64,000 nt of DNA. It comes from Oikopleura dioica (taxonomy: Eukaryota > Chordata > Appendicularia > Copelata > Oikopleuridae). The translations under genes were made by a program, and so were the position numbers. The stretch spans positions 8,995,001-9,059,000 of the forward strand of contig OU015567.1 in assembly GCA_907165135.1 (NCBI GenBank), in the 5' to 3' direction. The notes below the pieces were generated by a model. The model did not search any database. It saw nothing but the letters and a program-made list of their open reading frames with translations, and was not told the origin of the DNA. This document shows positions 1 through 11,605 of the stretch, piece by piece (positions within the stretch are counted from its first letter, which is position 1; every line of letters starts with the position of its first letter).

Positions 1-1444
1 AATCCAATCAAGTTCGAAGTCGTGTTTTCAGGGACCGCCGCAGAAGAAGACTTAGATCAACAGATCGAGGACTCGAAAGACCCGCAACTTGAACGTCAAG
101 TTGAAACAATTCGTAATCTGGTCGATTCATACATAGGAATCGTCATCAAAAACCTCAAGGTAAATAATCAAAGAGATTACTCTTCAGGATCTCAGTAAGA
201 GTCCTTAAAAGAATCACGAACTACACATTTTGAGAGGTCAAGTGTGACTCAACTACAAACAATTTCATGCTCCAAAGATGAAAAAATCATCATGAAAAGA
301 GCTCACAACAATTTAACGATAAATAAGCATAAAATATTGAAACTGAGTGTTTTATTAAAAACAAACCCTTTGATTACACACTCTGGTTGCACATTTTTAT
401 TACAACCTTGTTTTAGGATCAAGTTCCAAAGATGATAATGTACCACATGCTGAACGCTACCCGAAACTTCATCGCGGAAGAACTGCTGGCTCAGATCTAC
501 GCCGAAGTAAACATCAGCGCAGCAATGGAGGAATCGCCGCAGGAGCTCGAGCGCAAGACCGAATTGCTCAACATCTTCCATTCACTCAAAGAGGCTGTTA
601 AAATTATTGGAGACATTAATATTTCGACGCACTCGACACCGACCCCCGCCGCGGTCGATTACAACTGGGTACAGGTATTTGCTCTTCCTTCTTTTAATTC
701 CATCTTCCTTTCTTTCACTCTTTCTTTTTCTATCCTTCCTTCTCTTCTAGTCCTCATCTGGTCCTCTCGTTCGTTACGGGCTCTCGAAACTTTCATTAAA
801 AATCAAGGCGGCTTCCAAAGATTGTCGATATCATTGTAGTGGATAATCTTCGAGAGCTTAAAATTTCTTTCTGAGCCCGTGAATAAGACGACAAGTATCT
901 CAAGTCACGAGTACTCCTCCTCCTCCTTCACTTCCGAATTCTCGCACGCCTCCTATTCCTTCACGGCCAAGCAACACTCAACCGCTAAAGCCAACTCCCT
1001 CCCCTTTACTAATCGACTTTCAGGAAAATCAAAGGCAAGCGCCGCCGCAGCAAACGCCATTTAGCCAACCACAGCTTATGCCAGCTCCTTCGAATAGCTA
1101 CGGCGGATATGGAGGCCCTCCAGCAGCTGGTGGACTTCCTTCGGCCATGGCTCGCCAGAGCAGGGCGAGTCCCGGTCCGGGCATGGGCAACAGAGCAGCT
1201 CCAGGTAAATTTTTAATCGCTTGATTTTGATGTACCGACAAACTTTGTCAAACAGCGACTTGATGTCAGGACGACAACAAGGAGTACTTGATAAGGGAAC
1301 ATCAGGATGTCAACGTGGTTCATCGAAAAAGTCCAGGAGCAACCTTTTAAACTGTCTATTTTAGCCATTCCTCCGCGACCCTCTGGCGGTGCTCCCCCTC
1401 CGGTACCGAATCGACCAACTCAAACGCGAAACAACTTTTACTGA
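1..1444 (+). CDS. DNM: Dynamin, C-terminal part (GED and proline-rich domain), 5' end outside window
   Basis: Dynamin is a large GTPase that severs endocytic vesicle necks. The window begins in or just before the GTPase effector domain: [18 protein letters not shown] and [18 protein letters not shown] are hallmark dynamin stretches. Exons: 1 (or 32, after a possible acceptor)-159, 417-674, 1024-1204, 1365-1444 with TGA stop; introns GT-AG. The last two exons encode a proline-rich tail with SH3-ligand motifs such as [16 protein letters not shown]. Upstream of 1024 the same frame stays open back to about 883 and reads as proline-rich (PPPPSLP, PPIPSRP), but no acceptor there gives the right phase with the 674 donor, so an extra or alternative exon is possible. 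An AATAAA follows at 1667. The GTPase, middle and PH domains lie outside the window. Confidence 0.92.
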
Positions 1445-1666
1445 CGAGACCTCCTTCCGAACTTCCTCCCCAACTTAGTGCACTTGAAGAGCAAATACTC
1501 TCCCTCTGAAAAAATGAACGGGCCAGCGAAAATGAAAATCTGCTTCATTTCTGACAGTGAATTTGTTTAAAAACTTCTTATTCTTTGAAAAAGAATCGTC
1601 TTTATTCCCTTCGCCGCTTGAGTCTTCCTCTTTCCAACAAAAAAAATTTGTTGCCAATGTCTAAAA

Positions 1667-1672
1667 AATAAA
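1667..1672 (+). terminator. Polyadenylation signal of dynamin
   Basis: AATAAA about 220 bp after the dynamin stop codon, on the same strand; it is the first canonical hexamer downstream. Confidence 0.5.
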
Positions 1673-2301
1673 TCTAAGACTTTGAAATATAAAAATTCAT
1701 ACAAAAAACCACCACCAATTCAGTTTCCCTGCTTCATTTTCCTTTGCATGCGTTCCAATAGTCGAGAATACTCAATTCTAGTGCCTTTCACTTCAATCTA
1801 TTTTTTTTCCGTTTTCAAACCCAAGGTTCAGCTCAAAAGTTCCAATATTTCCGATTTCGATAATTTTCAAAGAAATGAGCTTTTCGGTCAAAATTTCAAA
1901 TTTCGCCGAATAGAGTCCAGTGTTAAAAAATGCGATGGCTTCATGAATATGAAAAAATATTTCCTGCTGTGTCGAGTAAAATTCTAAATAAAAAATATAC
2001 TTCTTTCTGTTGCAAGGATAGCGAAATTATAAACATTAGTGGCTCCTTTATCGCACCAATACTTTTATTTAACTGTGTTTTATATAATTTTTATAATATA
2101 ATATTTGAACAATACTTTCTGAATAAGACTTCTGTTCAAGAGATTTGTCAGTTCTACTTCTATATTAAAATCAATGCTGTATTAAAATAACCTCGATCCA
2201 ACTTGAATTTCAAGCAATAAATATCCTTCAATCTAGCAGAAATCTCAGAAAACACTTGAAAATCAAGGGTTTTCTAGAACCAATTTTTCATTTTTTTAAC
2301 C
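1673..2301. other. Spacer, AT-rich, no gene recognised
   Basis: AT-rich sequence between the dynamin polyadenylation signal and the TIR element. Two overlapping open frames of 86-101 codons are rich in Phe/Ile/Lys/Asn and show no domain or family resemblance, as expected for chance frames in AT-rich DNA. Confidence 0.6.
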
Positions 2302-2455
2302 GGTTAGTACTCATTATAAAGAAGTCGTCATTATAAAGAAGTCGTCATTATAAAGAAGTCGTCATTATAAACGGCTTTATAATGAAGCCTTTTTTATAAT
2401 GAAGCCTTTTTTTATAATGATGCCTTTTCTTTATAATGAGTCCAAAATTTCTGAT
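2302..2455 (+). repeat. Left terminal inverted repeat, palindromic array
   Basis: Direct repeats of CATTATAAAGAAGTCGT on the left half, then the reverse-complement units on the right half, giving a long hairpin. It matches the reverse complement of 4125-4271, including the inner edge that runs into AAAATTT. Confidence 0.8.
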
Positions 2456-2499
2456 TATATGCGTAAACAGAGCTGACTGTACTTATTTACTTTACTTGT

Positions 2500-3864
2500 A
2501 TTACCGGAGATAATAAAAGATAATAAGAAAACAAATATTTTATGAATAAATCGATCGCGTAGTTGGCGTAGACTTCCTTTCGGACGATGAAGTATTCTTC
2601 GGAAAGAGCTCCTTCGACTTGAATAACGCCATTCGCATTCTTTTTGATGCTCACTTTTTCGTTGCAAACCAAATTTCCTCCTGAAGAACGTTTTAAAAAG
2701 TTGCTTGAGTAATCAAATCTTGCCGATAAATTCTGCTTGCATGCCCATTTCGATTAGCTTTGACTTGAGATCTGTAAGCTTTGTATCGTTTATGAAGATA
2801 GTGTCGTCCCCACTTGAGCAGGTATTTGAAACAGGCTAAGAAATAATAACGAACTTTTAATTTTTCCCTTTACTTTACCTGAAAAGTTGGAATATCATCA
2901 ATTTCAAGCTTTCTCGGCTCTTCCAACTCCTCCTGCAGCTCGAGTCGACCGCCAAAGTAGTCCAGTCTTCCTCGAATTCTCGCGACTTCGATATCTTTGC
3001 TTCCAACGCGAACGAAATTCAAGTAGCTCTAAAGAGAATCCTTCGATTTCAGCTGGTAGATGAAGCTTTCCTTCGTTGCGTCGATAAATTCGTGATGCTG
3101 TAAATTTTCCCGTTAAATTCTGGTAGATAGAAGAAAGAACTTACCACTGGCATGTGAATTTTTATTCCCTGGACTCTTGATTTGATATCTTTGATGAGCT
3201 TGTCCTTGTACTTTTCTTTCGTGCAGATAAGGATCAATTCTTTTGGCTTGATTGTCGACAGGATTTGGAGTTGAGATTCGCCGTCGACTCGTCCTTCGAA
3301 ATCGATGAATTTGATGTTGCATCTTATTGAAACCTGGAATTTAAAATGACTAATTGGACGAAAAAGGTTAAAGTTACCTGTTCTCGTGATTTGATACACT
3401 TTGTCGGCATTTTTTCTTTTTCTTCGGGAGTGTCAGCTTTTCTCTTCTTCTTTTGATTAGGATTGTGGCGGCCAAAAGTAACAGACTGTTCTCTTCCAGC
3501 TAAATCGTCATTTGAAGGATGACTTTCAGGAATTAGCTCGTGCGTTTTGTAGTCGTCTGGATTGATAATTTCGCCGTAATCGTCCCATTTTATTCGATTC
3601 TCGTTGAAAGGAAACATCGGGAACTTCTCCTTTCGCGCCTTTTTGAAGAAACCGCCTTCTTTCTTTTGCTGATGATGGGGCATCATGATGTCGTAAATTC
3701 GCTTTTTCTGAAATATTCCGTCAAAAAAGGCCTGAAGGAAGAGCTTTTACCTTGACGATTTTTTTCTTGGCAACAACGTTTTCATTTTCATTATCCGATT
3801 CGTCGCTCGACTCTTCCTGCAATCGCTTGATGAGTTTGGCGTGCTTTTCTGACAGCCGGAACTC
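2500..3864 (-). pseudogene. CPSF2: CPSF2 (CPSF100) C-terminal fragment, 5'-truncated and interrupted
   Basis: CPSF2 is the catalytically inactive metallo-beta-lactamase partner in the pre-mRNA 3' cleavage complex. The conserved C-terminal half is recognisable on the minus strand: FRLSEKHAKLIKRLQ, PMFPFNENRIKWDDYGEII, IKFIDFEGRVDGES, EFIDATKESFIYQLKSKDSL and NANGVIQVEGALSEEYFIV. Introns of about 45 bp with GT-AG borders are kept (exons near 3864-3751, 3707-3378, 3333-3145 and on to about 2500). The MBL and beta-CASP domains are absent: homology begins right after an in-frame TAA near 3867, inside the TIR element. Directly after KDSL an in-frame TAG (3029-3031) interrupts the conserved run, which resumes with SYLNFVRVGSKDIEVARI. 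The end also reads past the usual C-terminus. So this is a captured, broken copy and not the working gene. Confidence 0.8.
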
Positions 3865-4124
3865 TTATTTTTTAAATTCTGCCTTTTTCATTGATAAATC
3901 GCGTCTTATAAAATGCAAAAATATAACAACTTAAAATTTTTGATAAGGACCTCTCTATAAATAGAGGGGCCCTCAAAAGCCATAATAGTTTCTTTGATTT
4001 CTTTGTTTTTATTAACAGTATAATAAGAAGTCCATTTATAGATTCATCTTTTACCAAATTCTCTGTATGCATCCAACATGTCTGAGTTTCTATGGTACGC
4101 ATGTTCATTTTTCGCAGAATGAAA

Positions 4125-4271
4125 AATTTTGTCTTCATTATAAAGAAAAAGGCATCATTATAAAAAAAGCTTCATTATAAAGAAGTCTTCATTATAAAGC
4201 CGTTTATAATGAAGACTTCTTTATAATGATGTCGTTTTATAATGACGACTTCTTTATAATGAGTACTAACC
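4125..4271 (-). repeat. Right terminal inverted repeat, palindromic array
   Basis: Inverted copy of the 2302 repeat, with the same CATTATAAAGAAG units, the same central turnaround and the same outermost bases; differences are scattered substitutions and one unit that reads ACGACAT. Confidence 0.8.
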
Positions 4272-4768
4272 CACCAGGCAGTTCAGAACGTACCGCAGGA
4301 AGATAATGGGGTGTTACGTCATCCATTACTAATAAAAAAATTACTCATCTTAGGGTTCAACAAGCAAATCACAGCCACGAAATTCCGTGCGTAAACAAAC
4401 AAAAAAATTGACGGCAAAAAGACTCTGAAAAAAAAGGAAAGAAAAAGTGAGAGTGGAAATGGCTTATCGGTAAGAATCTGTAAATTATAGAGTCTATAAT
4501 ATAGACAGCTTTTACTAACACATTTGAAATTTTACCTAATGATCCGCCCATTGAACCGGAACCATCTGGTGGCCACGCGCACCGGGGGATCGCAGCTTAC
4601 TTTTTTCTGAGAATAGGCCGCTCAAATATTACTTTGGGATTTTTATCTGATCCCGCTGAGATTTCACGATGATAATCTTTACAGCGCCACCATATGATGG
4701 GGCCAACTGATTATATAAGGTCACTCGAAAGTGTGAAATTAGACAATAAGAAATAATTCAGTAAAGGA
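4272..4768. other. Spacer before the 4769 gene
   Basis: No gene recognised. The segment just upstream of the ATG contains ATAATTCAG followed by TAAAGGA and the ATG at 4769, a plausible spliced-leader acceptor (trans-splicing is known in larvaceans), but this cannot be proven from sequence alone. Confidence 0.4.
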
Positions 4769-5893
4769 ATGAAGATCAGCAAGCGAGAAATGCGATCCCT
4801 GCAAAACTCCTTCGGTAAAACTCCTTTCACCCAGCCGGACATCCACCAAGCGAAAGAGGTTCCAAGAGAGACTGTTTTGACGAAGGTAAACATCTTCGTT
4901 ATTTTTTCCTTTTATCAGATTTTTCAGAACGATGGTGGCGAATGGGATCGTACGTGGCTTCAGCAAATGGACTTGCTGTCCATCTTCTTCGAAGCCCCCA
5001 ACCATCCGAAACCAGTGACCGTTTTGGATCCTCAGACCGAGGAGTTGTACCGACGCTTGGTTCACGAACAAGAGATGGAAATTTTCAAGAAAAATGAGAT
5101 TGAGCGACAAGAACGTCTAGCGCGCCTTCCGAAAGATCCCCGAAAGAGAAAGTCAAGTGAGCAGCAACCGGCAGAGAGCAAGCGTCGAAACATTGAACCG
5201 TCCCAAGATCAAGTCGTCTCAATCGTCGATAGTCCAAAACGCCAAGAGAATACCGAAAAGATTGAAGTTGAGAGCACATTCCAGTCGGAGGATTACCTCC
5301 AATACAAGAACAATTTGCAGTTCCGCCAGCAAATAGCCCAACTTGTAGATGAGACCGATTCAGAGGAATCTGCAGTTGAGAAAGATGACGCCGTTGATGT
5401 CTTCATTCCAGGTAAATTTTTAGGTTAAACAATCAGATCTTATATTGAGCTTTAGGTTTTGATGATGACTCCGACGAGGCCGATGACGGCTTCAATATGC
5501 AGAGTATTGAAGATGAGGTTGACACCATTGAGGAGGACTCTACCGAAGTCAGCGAGGTTGACGTTTCAGGTGAGAAATTACTTTGGTTTTATTCATTTTT
5601 TGATTTTTTCCGTTGTTTTTTTTATCATCAATCATTATTCAGAAATGGACTCAACCCTCAACGCGACTCCACCGCCAAAAACATCTCCTTCAGCTCGCCG
5701 ATCTTGGTATCATCAGCACGAAATGCTAGAATCAAGCGACGATGAGGATGAGGAAGAGGAGAACACAACCATCATCAAGAATGAGAATCAAGTCAATACT
5801 GAGATCGCCAAACAACTACCTGATGATGCTGACGAGAACAGCGACGACGACGATGATGTTCAGTTCGTCTCTGAGACCATCGTCATCGACTAA
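4769..5893 (+). CDS. Acidic, lysine-rich nuclear-type protein, family not recognised
   Basis: Exons 4769-4885, 4928-5411, 5456-5569 and 5643-5893 join in frame with GT-AG introns of 42, 44 and 73 bp; the stop is TAA and AATAAA follows at 5955. The first intron is a multiple of three with no stop, so its retention would still be translatable. The start is the first ATG after a possible trans-splice acceptor. The protein begins with basic MKISKREMRS, has a Trp-containing segment (GGEWDRTWLQQMDLL), then a KDPRKRK/ESKRRN basic patch that could be a nuclear localisation signal, and long Asp/Glu runs near the C-terminus. Such composition suggests a nuclear or chromatin-associated protein, but no named domain is visible and no function is assigned. 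Confidence 0.8.
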
Positions 5894-5954
5894 TTTGTAA
5901 AAAAATATTTTGTACATTTCATTTTTCACATTCGTATGCAATATTGTACCACGC

Positions 5955-5960
5955 AATAAA
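5955..5960 (+). terminator. Polyadenylation signal of the 4769 gene
   Basis: AATAAA 62 bp after the TAA stop, same strand. Confidence 0.6.
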
Positions 5961-6370
5961 ATTTCATTCACTTCATTTTAATGCTTAGTGTTTTACTTTT
6001 TTGTGTGTTCTCAGAGCATTTTAAGTTTGCATAAGAAAGTGTGAGGAATGGTTTCGCAGGTGGTAGAATTAAGTTATTGGTGGTGAGTTCGGAAGAAGTG
6101 CTTGGTTAGGTTATCGTCTCTCTTCTTTCGTTGGACTTATCCCCTCGTGCAGGGCCCGTCGTAGCCTTTGAATCCACCCTGCGTTGATTCAAAGTTGAAC
6201 GGAATCGGCCCCCTTTCAGTTTGAATCTAAAATCGAACGTTATTCCTCATGTTTACTTCGCCACGAAACGAAGTCTATTCTCCAATCTCTTTCTAATTTA
6301 AATGTTTATCAACAATTTTGAACGGATTCGTAAGAAAATCTTTCCCTCCAGCGATAATATTTACAAAAGT
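5961..6370. other. Spacer between convergent genes
   Basis: The 4769 gene (plus) and the KCNMB-like gene (minus) end toward each other here. No further coding signal is seen. Confidence 0.5.
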
Positions 6371-7421
6371 TTATCCCTCTTCCGCTGTTTTTCGCTCATA
6401 TTCTGATTTTAAACGTTCACTTACCGGTCTCATGTAATTTCTTTCTTTGGCGTCGACGACGAAATTGGGTTTTCTTACGTTTGAGATTCCGCGCATTTCG
6501 TTCTGCACACGTTTTGCTAGACAGAAGGGTTAATAGACACACCTCTAAAATCCGCTTACCTTTCTTGTCCTCGTTATGACATCGTCTAACCAAACAGTAA
6601 GACACCAGCGAGATGACAAGAATCGCCGCTGGCCAAAAAAGTGCATGGAAGATGTGGACCTTTTTAAACTTCTTTTCGGAGATCACCTAAAATAATTATT
6701 TAGCGAAAACGCAGGTGGGGCTTTAGCGGTACCTGTGTTGAGTTGTTTGGATTGTAGAAGCACTTGTAGGTCTTACTTGGCTCGCCCCATTTATTTCGGA
6801 AGTGCTCGACGTCGATTTTGTTCATTCTTGAATCAGACTTGCAGGCTGAGAAGGAGCATTCGTTGGAGGTGGACATCATTTGAAGCTCATTTTCGAAGAG
6901 GACTCCGTATTTGGTGCCGCTAATAATGTGGTGTTAGGAATAATAACGATTCCGGCTTGTTTTTAGGGTCGGAAAATATCGTTGCAGCTAATTGGTCTAT
7001 CTGCCGATTTTTGCTAATTAGATTTGGGCTAATGAAGTCACTTACTCTTCATAAGTATCAGCAATGTTTCCATATTCTGTTTCGTTTTCAGCGTCATAAT
7101 CTGGAAGAGGAATGATTCTACTCCATGGATCGTTGAAAGTGCTATCTTTGGTAGTGTACGCAACTCGGATTTGCAAGCAGGAATATCTTTATGTAATTTT
7201 TAATCTCACTTTCTTCATACAACTTCTGATAACTTACGTTGACATGCAATAAGGATCGTCGTTGGTGAAACCTCCACATTTGCACTCCCTTCTGCCCAAA
7301 TGCTTCGTCGTGATAACCTCACAATCTGCTTCGAGGAAATTTTGCGTGACAATGGCAGGCTTCACGACCATAAAACCAGTGAGAATTAGAGCGAGGGAAG
7401 AGAAGAAGATCGAAACGACAA
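6371..7421 (-). CDS. BK-type potassium channel beta-subunit-like membrane protein
   Basis: Minus-strand exons 7421-7238, 7186-7046, 6919-6733, 6686-6560 and 6516-6371 join in frame through GT-AG introns of about 40-126 bp. The product has two hydrophobic helices, one at the start (VVVSIFFSSLALILTGFMVV) and one near the end, separated by about 130 residues with several cysteines (CEVITT, RRECKCGG, YSCLQIRV, NECSFSACK, YKCFYNP). The second helix begins HALFWPAAILVISL, closely resembling the LFSLFWP start of TM2 in KCNMB proteins. Family members modulate Slo1 channels with both termini in the cytosol. The first listed exon opens at an acceptor (TTCTAG) and lacks an ATG, so a short N-terminal exon upstream remains unidentified. 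Alternative: another two-helix, cysteine-loop channel accessory. Confidence 0.75.
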
Positions 7422-8674
7422 CTAGAATTTGAGATTTTTATTTGCTCAAAAGCGGAAGTACAAAAAATGGTGCGCTGATTCAATCATGCGCGTCTATTAA
7501 CGTTAGAAATGACCCGCTATTAGCCACGTGATAACGCCTTTAGAAGGTATTTTTTGATTGAGTGATTTTACTGCTCCGTTAATTGCTATAGCAAATATCG
7601 TAAGTCTTACAGTCACTATCTGTGCTTAGAGCGCGAATGCATTTTTGACCGCTAATTCAAAATAGCAATGATTGGGTTGCATTTTAGCACTTCTTCTAGA
7701 AGGACCTAGGTCAAACCAACCAAGTGGTGTCATCTGATTCTTGTAAGCACCGTAATCGAATACGAAGGCGGATGCATTAATCCGATGTGAGTTCATGCCT
7801 CGAATAAGACGTGTAGAATCCGGCTCGGAGAAAAGGAACATTATGAGTTTTAAAATGTTCTTTTTTATCGAAGTCTTTTTATTTATCATAACATTTTTTA
7901 TTGATTTACATCTAGTGTTTCTTATCAAATCAAGCTGAAGCTGTTGTATCAAAACATACCTAAAGAAATGCACCAATGCTGCAATTCACAAGCTGTTCTT
8001 TTCGACTGCAGAATCGCATAATTCGATCTGAGTTCCTCCACTGGAATAATCGGATGTTGGCTTTTCGGTGCCACTATATTTCCGTTTGCGTCTCTAGGCA
8101 TGTCCATCTTCTCTGTGTGCGATTTTATCTTTGTTCTCTCTCAGTCAAAAATCTATTTGGTAATGAATTTTCTGCTAAGCAATTTTATTCACTTTAGATT
8201 CGGAGTTCTGCAAAAAATGGCTGATAACAGGAGGTCTGCAGGAGGGCGCCGCGGGCGGTGGCGGTGGTGAGTACTCGCGCCAATCAGGCGGAGCCATAAA
8301 AGGGAACAGGGAACCAGAACACCACCAGAAATGGAGTATTACGGGCGTAATACCGCCTCGTTTATTGGATCACGACTATTCTCATTCACGTCACTAACCA
8401 ATGTCAAAATTAAACGCGAAATAATCAGAACTTCTAAAATTAGCCTCGTCGATGAAAGATTTATTTTACATTTATTTATTCTTTTTGTACAGTGAACTAT
8501 CAATATTGAGGTATTTCTTACAAGCTGAAGATTGAAACTAAAAGAAATTTGTTAAAATAACCTCAAAATTTTGGGTTTTGACAATCGAGATTTTCTGAAA
8601 AATCCTTGATTCAACTTTTGGGTTCGATTACCCTCTACTTTGTTCTATCACATGCTCAATTACCAGCAATACTT
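7422..8674. other. Spacer; probably holds the first exon of the KCNMB-like gene
   Basis: No convincing gene. A 116-codon minus-strand frame (7626-7976) has no family features. A plus-strand ATG at about 8211 opens a short Arg/Gly-rich frame that ends at a GTGAGT-like donor, but I found no partner exon. Confidence 0.4.
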
Positions 8675-11380
8675 TTAAAAAATCGTATATTCCTCTGCGT
8701 CGAGTCTCTTTTCTGAGGAAACGTAAAATATTGAAATCAACGAAGAGTATTTACCTTGCGAGTCTTGAGTTAGTCTTTGGCCCGTGACCTTGCTCGGGCC
8801 AAAGCTGAGACCTAATTGGGTTAGTCGGTCTACTTCTTCGTCGGATAGATCGGAAAGGTTGAGGCTCTCGCGGGGAGGGCTAATTTTGGCTTTTGTGATG
8901 ATGGAATCTCGTCCAGTTTGAACTCCAGCTTTAGTTATTTTGTTAGATATTCTCTAGCTTTTTCTATAGTTTACCGGTTACTCCGATTGGCTTTGGCGGC
9001 GGGTCATCACGAATGGTACTCTCATCTTCAGACGTAAACCGTTCATCCTCGGATGAAGATGAAAGTTGGTTTCGCACCGGAACTGCGGTCATATTGTGAG
9101 TTGGAGCGGCAGCTTGAGTTTTATCTGTTCTTTTGTAGCTGAGAACTTTAACCGAGTTGTCGCCGTTGTGATTTGGAATCACCATCTTGTTCGTCGAAAA
9201 ATTTTAATAATGTAAAGAATATGATTTCTTACCTTTTTCGACTGTGACGATCCCATGCTATCTACACTCGGTCTTGGCTTTGCATTTTCATATTCTGGTG
9301 GCGGAGGTGTGACTTCGTGACTTTGCGTAGAGAGATTTCTCTGCGGTGGAATCGGCGGACTCTGGGCGATTTCCGGAGTCGGGGATTTCTCCACTGTGTG
9401 AGCGACTGAAGATTTTTGTAAATAATTAAGACAAATGCTCAAAAATTAATTCTTTTCCTGGAGCGTAGGACAGGTGCACGGCTAATTAGCAAATAGAGAG
9501 CACCGAATAGATAGACGATATGAGCAGAAAATACCTGATGGTTCTTCAACAACAGCAGAAAGCTCGGACGAAAAACTCTCTCCCGAAGCGCTATCTCTTT
9601 TCGGCGTCACCCCAGCGCCAGCTTGCACAGTCTCTTCAAAATATATTTTTAAAGATCAACAATCTCGCGTAAAAACCTTCAAGCCGTGTGGACGATCCAC
9701 TCGAGTTGCGCTGAAGTGTCAGGATTGCTTTCTCTTCCGAGAGTCGTTTTACTTCTTTCAACAGCCGGCGAGCTTCCTCAGCTACAAAAAAAAGTAGTTT
9801 TGTATTTCTTTTTTTTTGTGAAAGTCGTACCTTGCGCCTCGTCAAATCCATTATGCGATTTTTGACTTCGATCCGAGTATGATGACGACCTTCTTTCTCG
9901 TTCCCTCTGTTCTTTTTCTTTTTGTCTCTGAATAAATATTTTAAAACTTTGTCTCATTAACTCTTTAATAAGAATAGTTACATCCAAATTTACCTTAGCT
10001 TTTTCGAGTTTTCTCTGAAACTCTTTATCTCTCTTCTTTTGCTCAGCTTTTTTCTTCCGAGCTTCTCTTTCTCGTCTCCTCTTCTCTGCTATTTCATCGG
10101 CCTGAGAATGAATTGAAGGTCGATTTATACTGTTTTACTTACAGCTTGTTTTTTGCGAAGCGTGTTCAGAATATTTTCAGCGTTTTGCTTTGCCTCCTCT
10201 TCTTTCTGCGATTTCTCCCGTTGATTTCTCGTCTGGAGCAGTTTTTGATTCACGAGAATTGTTTTTAGGTTTTGTTCAGCTTTTTTTCTTTCAAAGTGCT
10301 CGAGAATTGAAGCCCTTCAAGTACGTCAACTTTATTTCTCGAGCACCTTCCTTTGCTCTTTTGACAATGTTCGGAGACTCTCGTCGCCTTTTTTCGGGCT
10401 TTTAAACTTTTACAAAACGATTTATAGCCTGTTCTCTATTTTGAATGACCCATGATAACCTCGGTAAAATAAGCAGATATATAAGCCCTGCCTAAATTAG
10501 CTGATAGCGCAATAGAAACAGTGTCCACTTCCTTGATTCTTGGAGTCGCGTACTCATCGTCTTCAGAAGACTTCATCGTTGAGTCGAATGAATCTTCATT
10601 TCCGGATGCTGGTCGATGAGATTGAACCGGTGGCCCCTTCGGATCAGGAATATTAAGCCTCGGTTTTAAACTCGGACATCGCCACAATTGCTCGTGATAG
10701 TACTGTGGAACGTAAACTCCGCCTTCGATAAAGTAATTTGGATCTTGGCCGGGAATCATGTCTCCATTTGCTGCCCACCGAACGGGTTCAACTTTCTTAG
10801 CATTGGGCGCGACACGAACTGGTGTCTTTGCCAAGGGATTTTGATGGACCTTCTGGTTCTGTTTTTGTGATACAGTGACTGGTGGTGTAGCAGGAACTGG
10901 TGGTGGAATGGACTTAGCAGACGAAGATGCTGACCCGAGTCGTTGGGAGTTTCCCCGATGGTATTTTGCGTCGACATCCGCTGACTGGGATCCTTCGTAT
11001 TTTAGCGGTACTCTGCTTGAAGGGCCCTTTTTAGGCGGACTACTGACATACGTTGGGGGAGGCGGAAATGAAGGATTTCGTATTGACTGTTTTACATGAA
11101 CAACTTGCGGCTGAACAGGTTTCGGTGGAGGAGGACTAGCATATTTCGGCGCGGGAGTGTGGTAAACTCGAGAAACGCCAATGGAGGTTGTAGGACTCGA
11201 TGAACCGTAAGAATATCCATCGCTTGATTCCTCCGAATCTTCCTCAAGGTCAAAGGTGGCACCTGACCATTCAGTGTCACAATACGCAGTCGTTCCGATC
11301 GTATTCAGGCTCATCTCGCTGCCATTCCTTTTACTCGAGCTCGGAAAAGTTTCTGACTTTGTTTTCAAAAATTTTAGCAT
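8675..11380 (-). CDS. Proline-rich protein with charged coiled coil, family not recognised
   Basis: Eleven exons fit in phase with GT-AG introns: 11380-10460, 10406-10347, 10298-10143, 10101-9994, 9927-9831, 9781-9677, 9633-9535, 9405-9233, 9185-8976, 8928-8755 and 8712-8675 (TAA). Residues 1 to about 300 are Ser/Pro-rich with polyproline runs (SPPPPKP, FPPPPTYV) and a distinctive segment around VRWAANGDMIPGQDPNYF. Then a long Lys/Glu/Arg-rich alpha-helical stretch (EQRKHFERKKAEQNL, EKRRREREARKKKAEQKK) typical of a coiled coil, a second PPxY-containing region (TPPPPEYEN) and a C-terminal SDLSDEEVDRLTQLGLSF helix. The composition suggests a cytoskeletal or scaffold protein, but no known domain is identified. 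The start is the first ATG of the first exon. Confidence 0.8.
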
Positions 11381-11605
11381 TGTAATTTAAAAATTATCAC
11401 TTTTTCTCTTGCTTTTATTTTTTGATGAAAGAAGTGAGAGCAAGAGATGCTAAGCTAAAACGATTTGCGTGGATAAGATATTGACCCATTAGAACTGGTT
11501 TTCGTTCAATATGCTTCCAGCTCGATAAGTGGAGAATTATTGAAATAGTTAGCACTCAAGTTGTTCGTTTGCAGATCATTCCGAAATTGAATATTCGAAA
11601 GGCCA

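Larger units (their letters stand above)
2302..4271. mobile_element. TIR-bounded element (about 1.97 kb) with palindromic ends, carrying a CPSF2 fragment
   Basis: The two ends are inverted copies of each other over about 150 bp. The outer edge reads GGTTAGTACTCATTATAAAG at 2302 and its reverse complement ends at 4271. Each end is itself a palindrome built of short direct repeats of a CATTATAAAGAAG unit, with a turnaround around AAACGGCTTTATAATG. No ORF resembling a transposase is visible between them; the interior is a damaged CPSF2 gene piece on the minus strand. A TA dinucleotide sits at the same place in both ends (TTA-GTACTC and GAGTAC-TAA), compatible with a TA target duplication, but no longer duplication is visible. 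Alternative: two separate MITE copies that landed in opposite orientation around a gene remnant. Confidence 0.6.

Noticed and set aside
8211-8270. Short Arg/Gly-rich plus-strand exon with a GTGAGT donor
   Set aside because: No partner exon found and too short to support alone.
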